Part shown: piece after piece, positions 37,623 through 45,210 of the stretch
How positions within the stretch are numbered: position 1 is the first letter of the stretch
How the letters are laid out: each line of letters begins with the position of its first letter
Origin: Actinoplanes lobatus
Lineage (GTDB): Bacteria; Actinomycetota; Actinomycetes; Mycobacteriales; Micromonosporaceae
Reading direction: 5' to 3'
Assembly: GCF_014205215.1 (NCBI RefSeq)
Contig: NZ_JACHNC010000001.1
Location: forward strand, 3,725,001 to 3,789,000
Length of the DNA stretch: 64,000 nt
The notes under the pieces: generated by a model
What the model saw: the letters and a program-made list of their open reading frames with translations, nothing else
Database searches by the model: none
What the model was told of the DNA's origin: nothing
Made by a program: the position numbers and the translations under genes

Positions 37623-38578
37623 TCGAAATGCGCGAGCTTCGCAAAGATTTCACTGTACGGGTGAAAGCCGGCCGCCTCCGAAGGGCGAAACGGACCGTCT
37701 CCGCGGTGGACGGGGTGTCGCTGAGCATCGGCCGTGGCGAGATGGTCGGCTACATCGGACCGAACGGCGCCGGCAAGTCGACGACCCTGAAGATGCTCAC
37801 CGGCGTGCTGACCCCGTCCTCCGGCGACGTGTCGGTGTGCGGCCTGGCCCCGGTGCCGCAGCGCACCCGGCTGGCGCTGCGGATCGGCGTGGTGTTCGGC
37901 CAGCGGTCGCAGCTCTGGTGGGATCTGCCGTTGCGTGAGTCGTTCCGGCTGCTGCGGCACATCTACCGGGTGCCGGCCGCCGAGCACGCGGCCCGGCTGC
38001 GCCGCTGCCGGTCGCTGCTCGACCTGGACGCGTTCCTGGACACCCCGGTCCGGCAGTTGTCGCTGGGCCAGCGGATGCGCGGCGAGCTGACGGCGGCCCT
38101 GCTGCACGGTCCGGAGGTGCTGTTCCTGGACGAGCCGACGATCGGCCTGGACGTGGTGAGCAAGCAGGCGGTCCGTTCGTTCCTGGCCGAGCTGGGCGGG
38201 TCCGGTGACGTGACGCTGGTGCTGACCACGCACGATCTGGCCGACATCGAGCGGCTCTGCGAGCGTCTCGTGGTGATCGATCACGGCCGGGTGGTGCACG
38301 ACGGCAGCATCGAGGCCCTGCACGCCCGGTACGGGTCGCGCCGCAGCATCGTCGCCGACCTGGCCGAGCCGCTGCCGGACGGGTTCGAGCTGCCCGGCAC
38401 GAAGCTGGCCGGGGTGACCGCGAACGGTCACCGGGTCACCTTCGTCCTGGAGTCGTCGACGGCCGGCGCCGCGGTGGCCGGCCTGGTCGCGGCGGTCGAC
38501 GTCCGGGATCTGTCCCTGCTGGAGCCGGACATCGAGGACGTGGTCGCCCGCCTCTACTCGTCTACCGGTGCTCCATGA
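37619..38578 (+). CDS. ABC transporter ATP-binding protein
   Basis: A 319-residue ATPase: Walker A GPNGAGKST (about 48-56), Q-loop region VVFGQRSQLWWDLP, signature LSLGQRMRGELTAAL, Walker B VLFLDEPTIGLD and the switch histidine in LTTHDLADIE. The FGQRSQLWWDLP form and the C-terminal accessory part (about 230-319) are typical of exporters paired with DUF990 permeases. ATG 37619 overlaps the upstream stop. Its end overlaps the convergent regulator gene by 17 nt. Confidence 0.9.
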   Translation: MIEMRELRKDFTVRVKAGRLRRAKRTVSAVDGVSLSIGRGEMVGYIGPNGAGKSTTLKMLTGVLTPSSGDVSVCGLAPVPQRTRLALRIGVVFGQRSQLWWDLPLRESFRLLRHIYRVPAAEHAARLRRCRSLLDLDAFLDTPVRQLSLGQRMRGELTAALLHGPEVLFLDEPTIGLDVVSKQAVRSFLAELGGSGDVTLVLTTHDLADIERLCERLVVIDHGRVVHDGSIEALHARYGSRRSIVADLAEPLPDGFELPGTKLAGVTANGHRVTFVLESSTAGAAVAGLVAAVDVRDLSLLEPDIEDVVARLYSSTGAP

Positions 38579-39119
38579 CGAGGATGGCCCAGGAGTTCGG
38601 CTCCAGCGCCTCGTAGCTGTGCGGCACGTCAGCCGGGAAGGTCACGTAGTCGCCGGGGCCGACCTCGACCAGTTCGGCGACCGGGCCGACCCGGATGCGC
38701 CCGGCGGACACCACGATGTGCTCGACGCTGCCCGGGATGTGTGGTTCGGCGTCGCGCCGCGCGCCCGGCTCGAGCTCCAGGACGTAGATGTCGCGCCGTG
38801 CGTTCGGCGCGCCGGTGGCCAGCAGGGTGCCGTAGAAGTCGGCGTTGTCGGAGCGCACCCGGGGGCCTTCGCCGGCCCGGATGACCCGCACCGGTGAGGC
38901 CGGCGGTTCGATCAGCCGGCTGAACGGGATGCCGAGCGCCACCCCGAGCGCCCACAGCGTCTCGATGCTCGGGTTGCCGGAACCGGCCTCCAGCTGGGAC
39001 AGCGTGGACTTGGCCAGGCCGGCCCGGCGGGCCAGCTCGGCCAGGGAGATCCCGGCCCGGTCGCGTTCCCGTCGCAGGTTCGCCGCGATGACGGCCAGCG
39101 GGGGTGCCGGCTGCTGCAT
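38562..39119 (-). CDS. XRE-family regulator with cupin domain, likely controlling azlCD
   Basis: A 185-residue repressor/activator. The N-terminal helix-turn-helix is LAELARRAGLAKSTLSQLE (about 23-41). The C-terminal cupin domain (about 105-183) has HIPGSVEHIVVSAGR and ADVPHSYEA. ATG 39119 has TGGAGCG upstream. It is divergent from azlC with a 65-bp shared control region containing inverted repeats, so regulation of azlCD (and itself) is the natural inference. Similar HTH-cupin genes often sit beside azlCD in actinobacteria. Confidence 0.85.
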   Translation of the reverse strand: MQQPAPPLAVIAANLRRERDRAGISLAELARRAGLAKSTLSQLEAGSGNPSIETLWALGVALGIPFSRLIEPPASPVRVIRAGEGPRVRSDNADFYGTLLATGAPNARRDIYVLELEPGARRDAEPHIPGSVEHIVVSAGRIRVGPVAELVEVGPGDYVTFPADVPHSYEALEPNSWAILVMEHR

Positions 39120-39138
39120 GTTCGCTCCATCGGTCTCA

Positions 39139-39184
39139 TCGTTCGGTTTGACGAACGCTCGCGGCTCGTTCAATATTTCGAACT
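39139..39184 (+). promoter_or_regulatory. azlC promoter (leaderless type) with inverted repeats
   Basis: TTGACG (39148-39153) and CAATAT (39171-39176) are spaced by exactly 17 nt, and the azlC ATG follows 8 nt after the -10 box. There is no ribosome site, so transcription probably starts at or near the ATG and the mRNA is leaderless. Two inverted repeats overlap the boxes: CGTTCGGTTTGACGAACG (39140-39157) and GTTCAATATTTCGAAC (39168-39183). These are good candidates for operators of the divergent cupin regulator. Confidence 0.65.
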
Positions 39185-39901
39185 ATGGGTACGTTATATC
39201 GAACGCGTGCGCAGCTCCGGGACATCGGCGCACTGGCCGCGGCCACGCTCGCGGTGGGCGCGTCCTTCGGCGCCATCACGATCGCGTACGGGCTACCCGC
39301 GTGGGTTCCGGTCGTCATGTCGGTTCTGATCTTCGCCGGTGGCTCCCAGTTCCTCGCCGTCGGACTGCTGGCGGCCGGCAACCCGGTCGCCGCCGTCCTG
39401 GCCGGCCTGCTGCTCAATGCCCGGCACCTGCCGTTCGGCCTGGCCGTCGCCGACGTGCTCGGCACCCGCTGGCGGGACCGGCTGGTCGGCGCCCACATCA
39501 TGACCGACGAGACCGTCGCCTTCGCCCTCGCCGAATCCGCCCCACAGGCCCGCCGCCGGATCTACTGGCTGGTCGGGGCCACCCTGTTCGTGGTCTGGAA
39601 CACCGGGGTCGTGCTCGGCGTCCTGCTCGGCGGCGCCACCGGCGACCCGGACGCCCTCGGCCTGGACGCCGCGTTCCCGGCCGGCCTGATCGCGCTGATC
39701 CTGCCCTCGCTGCGAGACCGCGACACCCGCCTCGTGGCGATCGCCGGCGCGGCCGTCGCGGTGCTGCTCACCCCGGTCCTCCCGGCCGGCCTGCCGGTCA
39801 TGTGCGCCCTGCTCGGCCTGCTGGTCCTGTTCCGCCCCACCCGCCGCCCACCCACCCGCCCGGCTCCCAGTGCTGACTCCGAGCCCGCGAAACAGCCTTG
39901 A
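39185..39901 (+). CDS. azlC: Branched-chain amino acid exporter large subunit, AzlC family
   Basis: A 238-residue membrane protein with about six helices and the family start GASFGAITIAYGLPAWVPVV and SVLIFAGGSQFLAVGLLAAG, ARHLPFGLAVAD and HIMTDETVAFA. AzlC and AzlD form a two-subunit exporter for branched-chain amino acids or related compounds. The C-terminus (TRPAPSADSEPAKQP) is already the first, diverged unit of a 63-bp tandem repeat, and its TGA stop corresponds to TGG in the later units. The partner azlD, normally directly adjacent, is 485 bp away. Confidence 0.9.
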   Translation: MGTLYRTRAQLRDIGALAAATLAVGASFGAITIAYGLPAWVPVVMSVLIFAGGSQFLAVGLLAAGNPVAAVLAGLLLNARHLPFGLAVADVLGTRWRDRLVGAHIMTDETVAFALAESAPQARRRIYWLVGATLFVVWNTGVVLGVLLGGATGDPDALGLDAAFPAGLIALILPSLRDRDTRLVAIAGAAVAVLLTPVLPAGLPVMCALLGLLVLFRPTRRPPTRPAPSADSEPAKQP

Positions 39902-40310
39902 GAACCAGCCGCCCCACCCCGGCCGGCTCCCGGTGCTGTCGCCGAGTCCGCGAAACAGCTTTGGGAACCAGCCGCTCCACCCCGGCCGGCTTCCGGTGCT
40001 GTCGCCGAGTCCGCGAAACAGCTTTGGGAACCAGCCGCTCCACCCCGGCCGGCTTCCGGTGCTGTCGCCGAGTCCGCGAAACAGCTTTGGGAACCAGCCG
40101 CTCCACCCCGGCCGGCTTCCGGTGCTGTCGCCGAGTCCGCGAAACAGCTTTGGGAACCAGCCGCTCCACCCCGGCCGGCTTCCGGTGCTGTCGCCGAGTC
40201 CGCGAAACAGCTTTGGGAACCAGCCGCTCCACCCCGGCCGGCTTCCGGTGCTGTCGCCGAGTCCGCGAAACAGCCTTGGGAACCAGCCGCCCATTCCGGC
40301 TGGCCATCAG
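39869..40310. repeat. 63-bp minisatellite between azlC and azlD
   Basis: Seven units of 63 bp; the core GCGAAACAGC recurs every 63 bp from 39889 to 40267. The middle five are nearly identical, the outer two diverged. The first unit includes the last codons and stop of azlC. In azlC's frame every later unit reads through (TGG replaces TGA) as a 21-residue block starting LWEPAAPPRPASGAVAESAK, ending at a TGA at 40327. All other frames are open too, because the unit length is a multiple of three. No spacer-like unique sequence lies between units, so it is not CRISPR. Confidence 0.95.
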
Positions 40311-40352
40311 GGCTGTCTCGGGGCGCGTGAGACAGCCCTGATGGCCAGCCGG
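40296..40352. terminator. Perfect 24-bp hairpin at the end of the azlC repeat array
   Basis: 40296-40319 and 40329-40352 are exact reverse complements (arm begins CCGGCTGGCCATCAGGGC) around a 9-nt loop. There is no T-tract. It lies between the 63-bp array and azlD and may end azlC transcription or insulate azlD; which of these cannot be told. Confidence 0.6.
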
Positions 40353-40386
40353 ACAGGATCTTCGCTACCCGTGTACTGGAGGAACG

Positions 40387-40695
40387 ATGCTGATCACCGC
40401 GATCCTGATCCTCGCGGTCGGCACCTATGCGATCCGCCTCAGCGGCGTGGTCCTGCGCGACCGCCTGGAACTCTCCGAACCCCTGCAACGGCTGCTGCCC
40501 ATGTCGGCCGCCGCGCTGCTGGCCGCCCTGGCCGGAACGGCCGCGCTGATGGCCGGCAGCGAGTTCGCCGGCTTCGCCCGCGCGGCCGGGGTCCTGGCCG
40601 GCGGCCTGCTCGCCTGGCGGAAGGCGCCGTTCGTGGTGGTCGTCGTGGCGGCAGCCGCCGTCACCGCCCTACTGCGCCTTGCCGGCGTGGAGTAG
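40387..40695 (+). CDS. azlD: Branched-chain amino acid exporter small subunit, AzlD family
   Basis: A 102-residue membrane protein with about four helices, partner of AzlC. It starts MLITAILILAVGTYAIRLSG and contains RLLPMSAAALLAALAGTAAL and LAWRKAPFVVVVVAAAAVTA. ATG 40387 has CTGGAGGAAC upstream. The last 27 nt of the gene, including the TAG stop, form the first unit of a 36-bp tandem repeat that follows. Confidence 0.88.
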   Translation: MLITAILILAVGTYAIRLSGVVLRDRLELSEPLQRLLPMSAAALLAALAGTAALMAGSEFAGFARAAGVLAGGLLAWRKAPFVVVVVAAAAVTALLRLAGVE

Positions 40696-40797
40696 GCCAC
40701 CGCCCTACTGCGCCTTGCCGGCGTGGAGTAGGCCGCCGCCCTACTGCGCCTTGCCGGCGTGGAGTAGGCCACCGCCCTGCCGCGCTTGGCCGAGGGC
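40669..40797. repeat. 36-bp tandem repeat that duplicates the azlD 3' end
   Basis: Units at 40669, 40705 and 40741 begin CTACTGCGCCTTGCCGGCGT and differ at only one or two bases; a diverged fourth part follows. Each unit contains azlD's last nine codons and its TAG stop in the same phase. Confidence 0.9.
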
Positions 40798-41034
40798 CAC
40801 ACCCCCTCGGTGATCGTGGGCGATCGTGGGGGGACCTGGCCGAACGTCGCTCCCTCGGGGCGATCTTGAGTGCTGGTTGCCCGTTGGGAGTCTCCTCCTT
40901 GGGCGTTCGCGGTTCTACGTCAAGCGCCCGGTCGGGCGAATCGCCGAATGGGGGCGCCGTCGCCGCGCTAGGCGGAAATGGGGCTTTCGCCGGAAACAGG
41001 CGCCCGTTTCGCCCGCTTTGCCCGCCGCTGTTGT

Positions 41035-41086
41035 GCGATCTTGAACGATTTACCACCCGAGGCGGTGGTAAATCGTTCAAGATCGC
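41035..41086. repeat. GATCTTGGACG palindrome, perfect 23-bp stem
   Basis: 41035-41057 and 41064-41086 are exact complements around the loop CGAGGC. The stem has TTGAACG/CGTTCAA where other copies have TTGGACG/CGTCCAA, a compensated change, and contains the shared CCACC/GGTGG core. Confidence 0.9.
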
Positions 41087-41189
41087 TTCGGGTGGCGCGT
41101 CCTGCTGGCGAGGGATTGCGGATTCGGCCGTGGGCGACCGAGAAGAAGACTCTTGGGTACATCAATCATCAAGATCCAGGTTACATCTT

Positions 41190-41242
41190 CGATCTTGGGC
41201 TTCGGTCTACCCGCCATGGCGGTGGTCAATCGTCCAAGATCG
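41190..41242. repeat. GATCTTGGACG palindrome, imperfect copy
   Basis: CGATCTTGGGC at the left faces CGTCCAAGATCG at the right, with CCGCCATGGCGG in the centre and GGTGGTCAAT shared with the neighbouring copies. The left arm is the diverged one. Confidence 0.8.
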
Positions 41243-41296
41243 CAAACCGCGGGAGGCGCGCTCGGCACGTTCTCTGCCGGCCCCTGGGCGCTTTGG

Positions 41297-41346
41297 CGAT
41301 TTTGGACGCCTTGCCACCGGTGGCGGTGGTCAATCGTCCAAGATCG
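41297..41346. repeat. GATCTTGGACG palindrome, imperfect copy
   Basis: CGATTTTGGACG faces CGTCCAAGATCG, with CCACC and GGTGG in the centre and the shared GGTGGTCAAT block. Confidence 0.8.
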
Positions 41347-41409
41347 CGGGCGGCGGCAGTGGTGGTGGGTGCGGCTGGCGCGGTGCCTGCCGGCGCAGGC
41401 GCCCCGCCG

Positions 41410-41459
41410 CGATCTTGGACGGTTTTCTGCCGATGGTGGTGGTCAATCGTCCAAGATCG
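41410..41459. repeat. GATCTTGGACG palindrome, imperfect copy
   Basis: CGATCTTGGACGG faces CGTCCAAGATCG with a GGTGGTGGTCAAT right shoulder. It is followed directly by the 31-bp direct repeat. Confidence 0.8.
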
Positions 41460-41460
41460 C

Positions 41461-41522
41461 GGGTTGTGGGGCTGACATCACCCAAGATCGCGGGTTGTGG
41501 GGCTGACATCGTCCTAGATCGC
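41461..41522. repeat. 31-bp direct repeat carrying the palindrome's right end
   Basis: Two 31-bp units (41461-41491, 41492-41522) start GGGTTGTGGGGCTGACATC and end in a copy of the palindrome's right arm (CCAAGATCGC, then CCTAGATCGC). They look like a duplication seeded by the preceding palindrome. Confidence 0.8.
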
Positions 41523-41685
41523 GGGGTGGGGGGTGGCGGGTGCTTTGAGGGCGGGGTGAGTAGGCAGCTCAGCCCGGCGGGCGCGGCAAAGGCCGGACCC
41601 GGCAGAGGCTCGCGCCGAGCAGGCGGGACGGCAAGGTTTTCGGGGAGCGGCCATGCCCGTACCGGAAAGGGCTTGAAAAGACGGA

Positions 41686-41711
41686 ACGCGGAGACCGGGT
41701 GGTCTCCGCGT
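41686..41711 (-). terminator. Terminator after the DUF3043 gene
   Basis: ACGCGGAGACC (41686-41696) pairs perfectly with GGTCTCCGCGT (41701-41711), 4-nt loop. On the minus strand it is followed by TCCGTCTTTTC, and it lies 13 nt after the stop codon. Confidence 0.85.
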
Positions 41712-41724
41712 CGCGTGAGGGACG

Positions 41725-42342
41725 TCAGACGGTCGCGCCGAGCTGGACCTTGGGCTTCGGCACGCGCATCCGCCGGAAGGTCAGGCCGCGCATGATCCCG
41801 TAGAAGTAGAGGCCGCCAAGCTTCTGCGTGGTCTGCGGGAAGCGCGCCCGGACGTGCTTCTTGATCCGGCGGGCGATGAAGACGCTGTCCACGAAGACGG
41901 CCAGCGCCAGACCGGCCCAGAGCACGTTGCTCGCGTAGTAGACCGCCGGGATGTTGATCGACGAGCCGATCAGCACGACCACCGCGCCGGCGATGAAGAA
42001 CGAGCCGACGGTACGCCGGGAGTCGACGATGTCGCGGACCAGCGAACGCTCGGGGCCGCGGTCCCGGGCGAGCAGGTAACGCTCGTCGCCGTTGCGCATG
42101 CCCTCGGAGGCCTCGGCGCGCTCGGCCCGCTGCCGCTCGCGCATCTGCTTGTACGCCTCTTTGCGGTTGGCTGGGGCGGGGTCCTGCACGCGGCGGCCCT
42201 GGGCGGCGCGCTTCGGCGTGACCACCCCGAGCTCCTTCTTGCTGGGCGTGTAGCCCTTGGGGCGCGGCTCGCCGGCGACCACCTCCTGCTCGGCGGGGGA
42301 GGCGTCGACGGTGGCTGGCTTTCGGCGAAACAGCGAGGGCAC
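41725..42342 (-). CDS. DUF3043 family membrane protein
   Basis: A 205-residue protein beginning MPSLFRRKPATVDASPAEQE, with a charged, Lys/Arg/Glu-rich N-terminal half ([19 protein letters not shown]), two membrane helices (about 118-140 and 144-164, SFFIAGAVVVLIGSSINIPA) and a basic C-terminus. This is the DUF3043 layout known across actinobacteria (Rv2206 in M. tuberculosis, I believe). Function unknown. GTG 42342 gives the family's usual start. It lies downstream of murA on the same strand, but a strong hairpin separates them. Confidence 0.82.
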   Translation of the reverse strand: MPSLFRRKPATVDASPAEQEVVAGEPRPKGYTPSKKELGVVTPKRAAQGRRVQDPAPANRKEAYKQMRERQRAERAEASEGMRNGDERYLLARDRGPERSLVRDIVDSRRTVGSFFIAGAVVVLIGSSINIPAVYYASNVLWAGLALAVFVDSVFIARRIKKHVRARFPQTTQKLGGLYFYGIMRGLTFRRMRVPKPKVQLGATV

Positions 42343-42358
42343 GTTAGAAGGGTAGCCA

Positions 42359-42389
42359 AACGGCGCGGTGTGTCGCACACCGCGCCGTT
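42359..42389 (-). terminator. Hairpin between murA and the DUF3043 gene
   Basis: AACGGCGCGGTGTG (42359-42372) pairs perfectly with CACACCGCGCCGTT (42376-42389) around a 3-nt loop, 20 nt after the murA stop on the minus strand. The minus-strand tail continues TTTGG. A likely murA terminator. Confidence 0.75.
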
Positions 42390-42409
42390 GATCGTGACGA
42401 ACCTGCAGC

Positions 42410-43765
42410 TCAGAGACGCTCGACGTGGGCGCCGAGAGCGGCCAGCTTCGCTTCGAAGTCCTCGTAGCCGCGCTTGATCAGGTTGACGCCGTAGACCCGC
42501 GAGGTGCCTTCGGCGGCCAGCGCCGCGATCAGGTGCGCGAACCCGGCCCGCAGGTCGGGGATACGCAGATCGGCGGCGTGCAGCTTGGACGGGCCGGCGA
42601 TCACCGCGGAGTGCATGAAGTTGCGGCGGCCGAACCGGCACGGGGTGCCGCCGAGGCAGTCCCGGTAGACCTGGATGGTGGCGCCCATCGAGTTGAGCGC
42701 CTCGGTGTAGCCGAGCCGCTGCTCGTACACCGTCTCGTGCATGATCGAGATGCCCCGGGCCTGGGTCAGTGCCACCACCAGCGGCTGCTGCCAGTCGGTC
42801 ATGAAACCGGGGTGAACGTCGGTCTCCAGCGCGACGGCCTTCAGCTCGCCGCCCGGGTGCCAGAACTTGATGCCGCCCTCGGAGCCGGACACGCCCGCGC
42901 GGGCCACCCGGTCGTCGGTGATCTTCAGCTCGCCGCCGATCGACCGGTAGACGTTCAGGAACGTCATCATGTCCTGCTGGCGGGCGCCCAGGACCTCGAT
43001 CTCGCCACGGGTGGCGAGCGCCGCCGCGGCCCAGCTGGCCGCCTCGATCCGGTCCGGGATCGGCTTGTGCTCGTAGCCGTACAGCCGGGGCACACCGTGG
43101 ATCTCGATGACCCGGTCGGTGTGCACTTTGATGATCGCGCCCATCTTCTGCAGGATGCAGATCAGGTCGATGATCTCCGGCTCGATCGCGGCGTTGCGCA
43201 GCTCGGTGACACCCTCGGCGCGGACCGCGGTGAGCAGCACCTGCTCGGTGGCGCCGACGCTCGGGTAGGGCAGCTCCAGCTTGGCGCCGTGCAGACCGTT
43301 CGGGGCGCTCAGGTGCATGCCCTCGGGGGTCTTGTCGACGACCGCGCCGAACTCGCGCAGCGCCCCGATGTGGAAGTCGATCGGGCGCGGGCCGATGTGG
43401 CAGCCGCCCAGGTCCGGGATGAACGCGTGACCGAGGCGGTGCAGCAGCGGACCGCACAGCAGGATCGGGATCCGGCTGGAGCCCGCGTGGACGTTGATCT
43501 CGTCGGTGCTGGCGCTCTCCACGTTGGTGGGATCCATCACCAGCTCGCCGTCCTCGGCGCCGGCGGAGACCTTCACACCGTGCAGTTCGAGGAGTCCGCT
43601 GACCACCTCGACGTCGCGGATCCGCGGTACGTCGAAGAGGCGGCTCGGGGACTCGCCGAGCAGGGCGGCCACCATGGCCTTGGAGACGAGGTTCTTGGCG
43701 CCACGAACCCGGATCTGCCCCTGCAACGGCGTGCCACCGTGCACGACCAGGACATCTTCGGTCAA
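42410..43765 (-). CDS. murA: UDP-N-acetylglucosamine 1-carboxyvinyltransferase
   Basis: First committed step of peptidoglycan synthesis: transfer of enolpyruvate from PEP to UDP-GlcNAc. The 451 residues show RVRGAKNLVSKAMVAALLG at the start, GGCHIGPRPIDFH with the catalytic cysteine (the fosfomycin target), VHPGFMTDWQQPLVVALTQA and DLRAGFAHLIAALAAEGTS. The start is a TTG at 43765 with GGAGG five bases upstream, chosen because the first residues (MTEDVLVVHGG) then match the family length. Monocistronic-looking, ended by a strong hairpin. Confidence 0.95.
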   Translation of the reverse strand: MTEDVLVVHGGTPLQGQIRVRGAKNLVSKAMVAALLGESPSRLFDVPRIRDVEVVSGLLELHGVKVSAGAEDGELVMDPTNVESASTDEINVHAGSSRIPILLCGPLLHRLGHAFIPDLGGCHIGPRPIDFHIGALREFGAVVDKTPEGMHLSAPNGLHGAKLELPYPSVGATEQVLLTAVRAEGVTELRNAAIEPEIIDLICILQKMGAIIKVHTDRVIEIHGVPRLYGYEHKPIPDRIEAASWAAAALATRGEIEVLGARQQDMMTFLNVYRSIGGELKITDDRVARAGVSGSEGGIKFWHPGGELKAVALETDVHPGFMTDWQQPLVVALTQARGISIMHETVYEQRLGYTEALNSMGATIQVYRDCLGGTPCRFGRRNFMHSAVIAGPSKLHAADLRIPDLRAGFAHLIAALAAEGTSRVYGVNLIKRGYEDFEAKLAALGAHVERL

Positions 43766-43932
43766 CGTAACCTCCAGCCGGCGGGCGTGTCACGCCCGAT
43801 GATCGAGTAAGCAGAGCGCGGGCGGGGGTACCCGATTCTGCAACCGGGGAAGCATAGCGCTGAGTGACAACCACGGCAGCCGTGGCGATGCGTGAAACGC
43901 CGTTTAATGCTGATGGTTGGGGCGAGCCAAGA

Positions 43933-43955
43933 GAATCCACCGTGCGGGTGGATTC
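43933..43955 (-). terminator. Hairpin downstream of nadA
   Basis: GAATCCACC (43933-43941) and GGTGGATTC (43947-43955) pair perfectly around a 5-nt loop, 16 nt after the nadA stop on the minus strand, with TCTTGG following. Fits a nadA terminator; the rest of the 206-bp gap to murA shows nothing else. Confidence 0.65.
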
Positions 43956-43971
43956 AATTGACTACAGAGAG

Positions 43972-45150
43972 TCACGGCAAGGCGAGCATCTGGTCGAGGG
44001 CGACCCGGGCCTCATGGGCGGTCTTCTCGTCCACCGTGATCACGTTCGGCACCCGTCCGGCGACCAGTTCCTCCAGCGCCCACACCAGGTGGGGGAGGTC
44101 GATCCGGTTCATGGTGGAGCAGTAGCAGACCGTCCGGTCGAGGAACATGATCCGTTTGTCCGGGTGGGCCAGCGCGAGACGGCGGACCAGGTTCAGCTCG
44201 GTGCCGACCGCCCAGGCCGAACCGGGCTCGGCCGCGTCCAGGGCCTTGATGATGTACTCCGTGGAGCCCACGTGGTCGGCCGCCCGGACCACGTCGTGGC
44301 GGCACTCCGGGTGCACCAGGACGTTGACGCCCGGCACCCGCTCGCGCACCTCGCGGACACTGTCGATGGTGAACCGGCCGTGCACCGAGCAGTGGCCCCG
44401 CCACAGGATCATCCGCGCGTTCCGCAGCTGCTCGTCGGTCAGGCCGCCCTGCGGCTTGTGCGGGTCGTAGAGGACGCAGTCGTCCAGGTCGAAACCCATC
44501 TCCAGCACGGCGGTGTTGCGGCCCAGGTGCTGGTCGGGCAGGAAGAACACCTTCGAACCCTGCTCGAACGACCAGGTCAGGGCACGCTTCGCATTCGACG
44601 AGGTGCACACCACGCCCTCGTTGCGGCCGACGAAGCCCTTGATGTCGGCGGACGAGTTCATGTACGTCACCGGGACGATGTCGCCCGCGATGCCGAGATC
44701 CTGGAAGTGCTCCCACGCCGTCTCGACCTGGCCGAGCACCGCCATGTCGGCCATCGAGCAGCCGGCCGCGAGGTCGGGCAGGATGACCCGCTGCTCGGGC
44801 TTGGTCAGGATGTCCGCGCTCTCGGCCATGAAGTGCACGCCGCAGAAGACGATGAACTCCGCCTCGGGGCGGGCCGCCGCCTGCTGGGCCAGCTTGAACG
44901 AGTCGCCGGTCACATCGGCGAAGCGGATGACCTCATCACGCTGGTAGTGATGTCCCAGCACGAACACCCGGCCGCCGAGCGCCGCCTTCGCCGCCTCGGC
45001 CCGGGCCACCAGGTCCGGGTCGCTCGGGGCGGGCAGCTCGCCGGGGCAGTCCACGCCCCGCTCGCTGGCCGGGTCGGTGCCCTGCCCGAGCAGGAGCAGA
45101 GCCACAGGGGTGTTGGCGGGTTCGGTCCAGGTCGACGTCACGCCAGCCAT
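43972..45150 (-). CDS. nadA: Quinolinate synthase
   Basis: [4Fe-4S] enzyme condensing iminoaspartate with dihydroxyacetone phosphate to quinolinate in NAD synthesis. The 392 residues contain LGHHYQRDEVIRFAD, FIVFCGVHFMAESAD (first cluster cysteine), VVCTSSNAKRALTW, ILWRGHCSVHGRFT, VLVHPECRHDVV and VCYCSTMNRIDLPHLVWALE, which hold the other ligands. ATG 45150 is 60 nt from the divergent glycerate kinase start. nadB and nadC, which often follow nadA, are not here. Confidence 0.95.
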   Translation of the reverse strand: MAGVTSTWTEPANTPVALLLLGQGTDPASERGVDCPGELPAPSDPDLVARAEAAKAALGGRVFVLGHHYQRDEVIRFADVTGDSFKLAQQAAARPEAEFIVFCGVHFMAESADILTKPEQRVILPDLAAGCSMADMAVLGQVETAWEHFQDLGIAGDIVPVTYMNSSADIKGFVGRNEGVVCTSSNAKRALTWSFEQGSKVFFLPDQHLGRNTAVLEMGFDLDDCVLYDPHKPQGGLTDEQLRNARMILWRGHCSVHGRFTIDSVREVRERVPGVNVLVHPECRHDVVRAADHVGSTEYIIKALDAAEPGSAWAVGTELNLVRRLALAHPDKRIMFLDRTVCYCSTMNRIDLPHLVWALEELVAGRVPNVITVDEKTAHEARVALDQMLALP

Positions 45151-45210
45151 GTTCGCACAGCGGGTGAGACGGTAGCTGCGCCCCGGAGGGTGTGCTGCCA
45201 CACTCGCGGT

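Larger units (their letters stand above)
40798..41724. other. Non-coding stretch with palindromes, no gene seen
   Basis: About 930 bp between the azlD repeat and the DUF3043 gene. It contains four GATCTTGGACG-type palindromes, a 31-bp direct repeat and a terminator, listed separately. Short reading frames exist but have no plausible ribosome sites and are read across palindromes, so I call no gene. 40800-41030 and 41530-41680 show nothing recognisable. Confidence 0.6.

Noticed and set aside
39293..40294. Large repetitive frames on both strands through the 63-bp array
   Set aside because: The unit length is a multiple of three, so all frames stay open. These are by-products of the array, not genes. 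The azlC-phase frame is reported as a finding only.
39869..40310. CRISPR array
   Set aside because: Units are contiguous with no unique spacers, and no cas genes are nearby.
41035..41522. CRISPR array or insertion-sequence ends
   Set aside because: Palindromes are spaced irregularly by low-complexity sequence, no transposase frame lies between copies, and no target duplications are visible.
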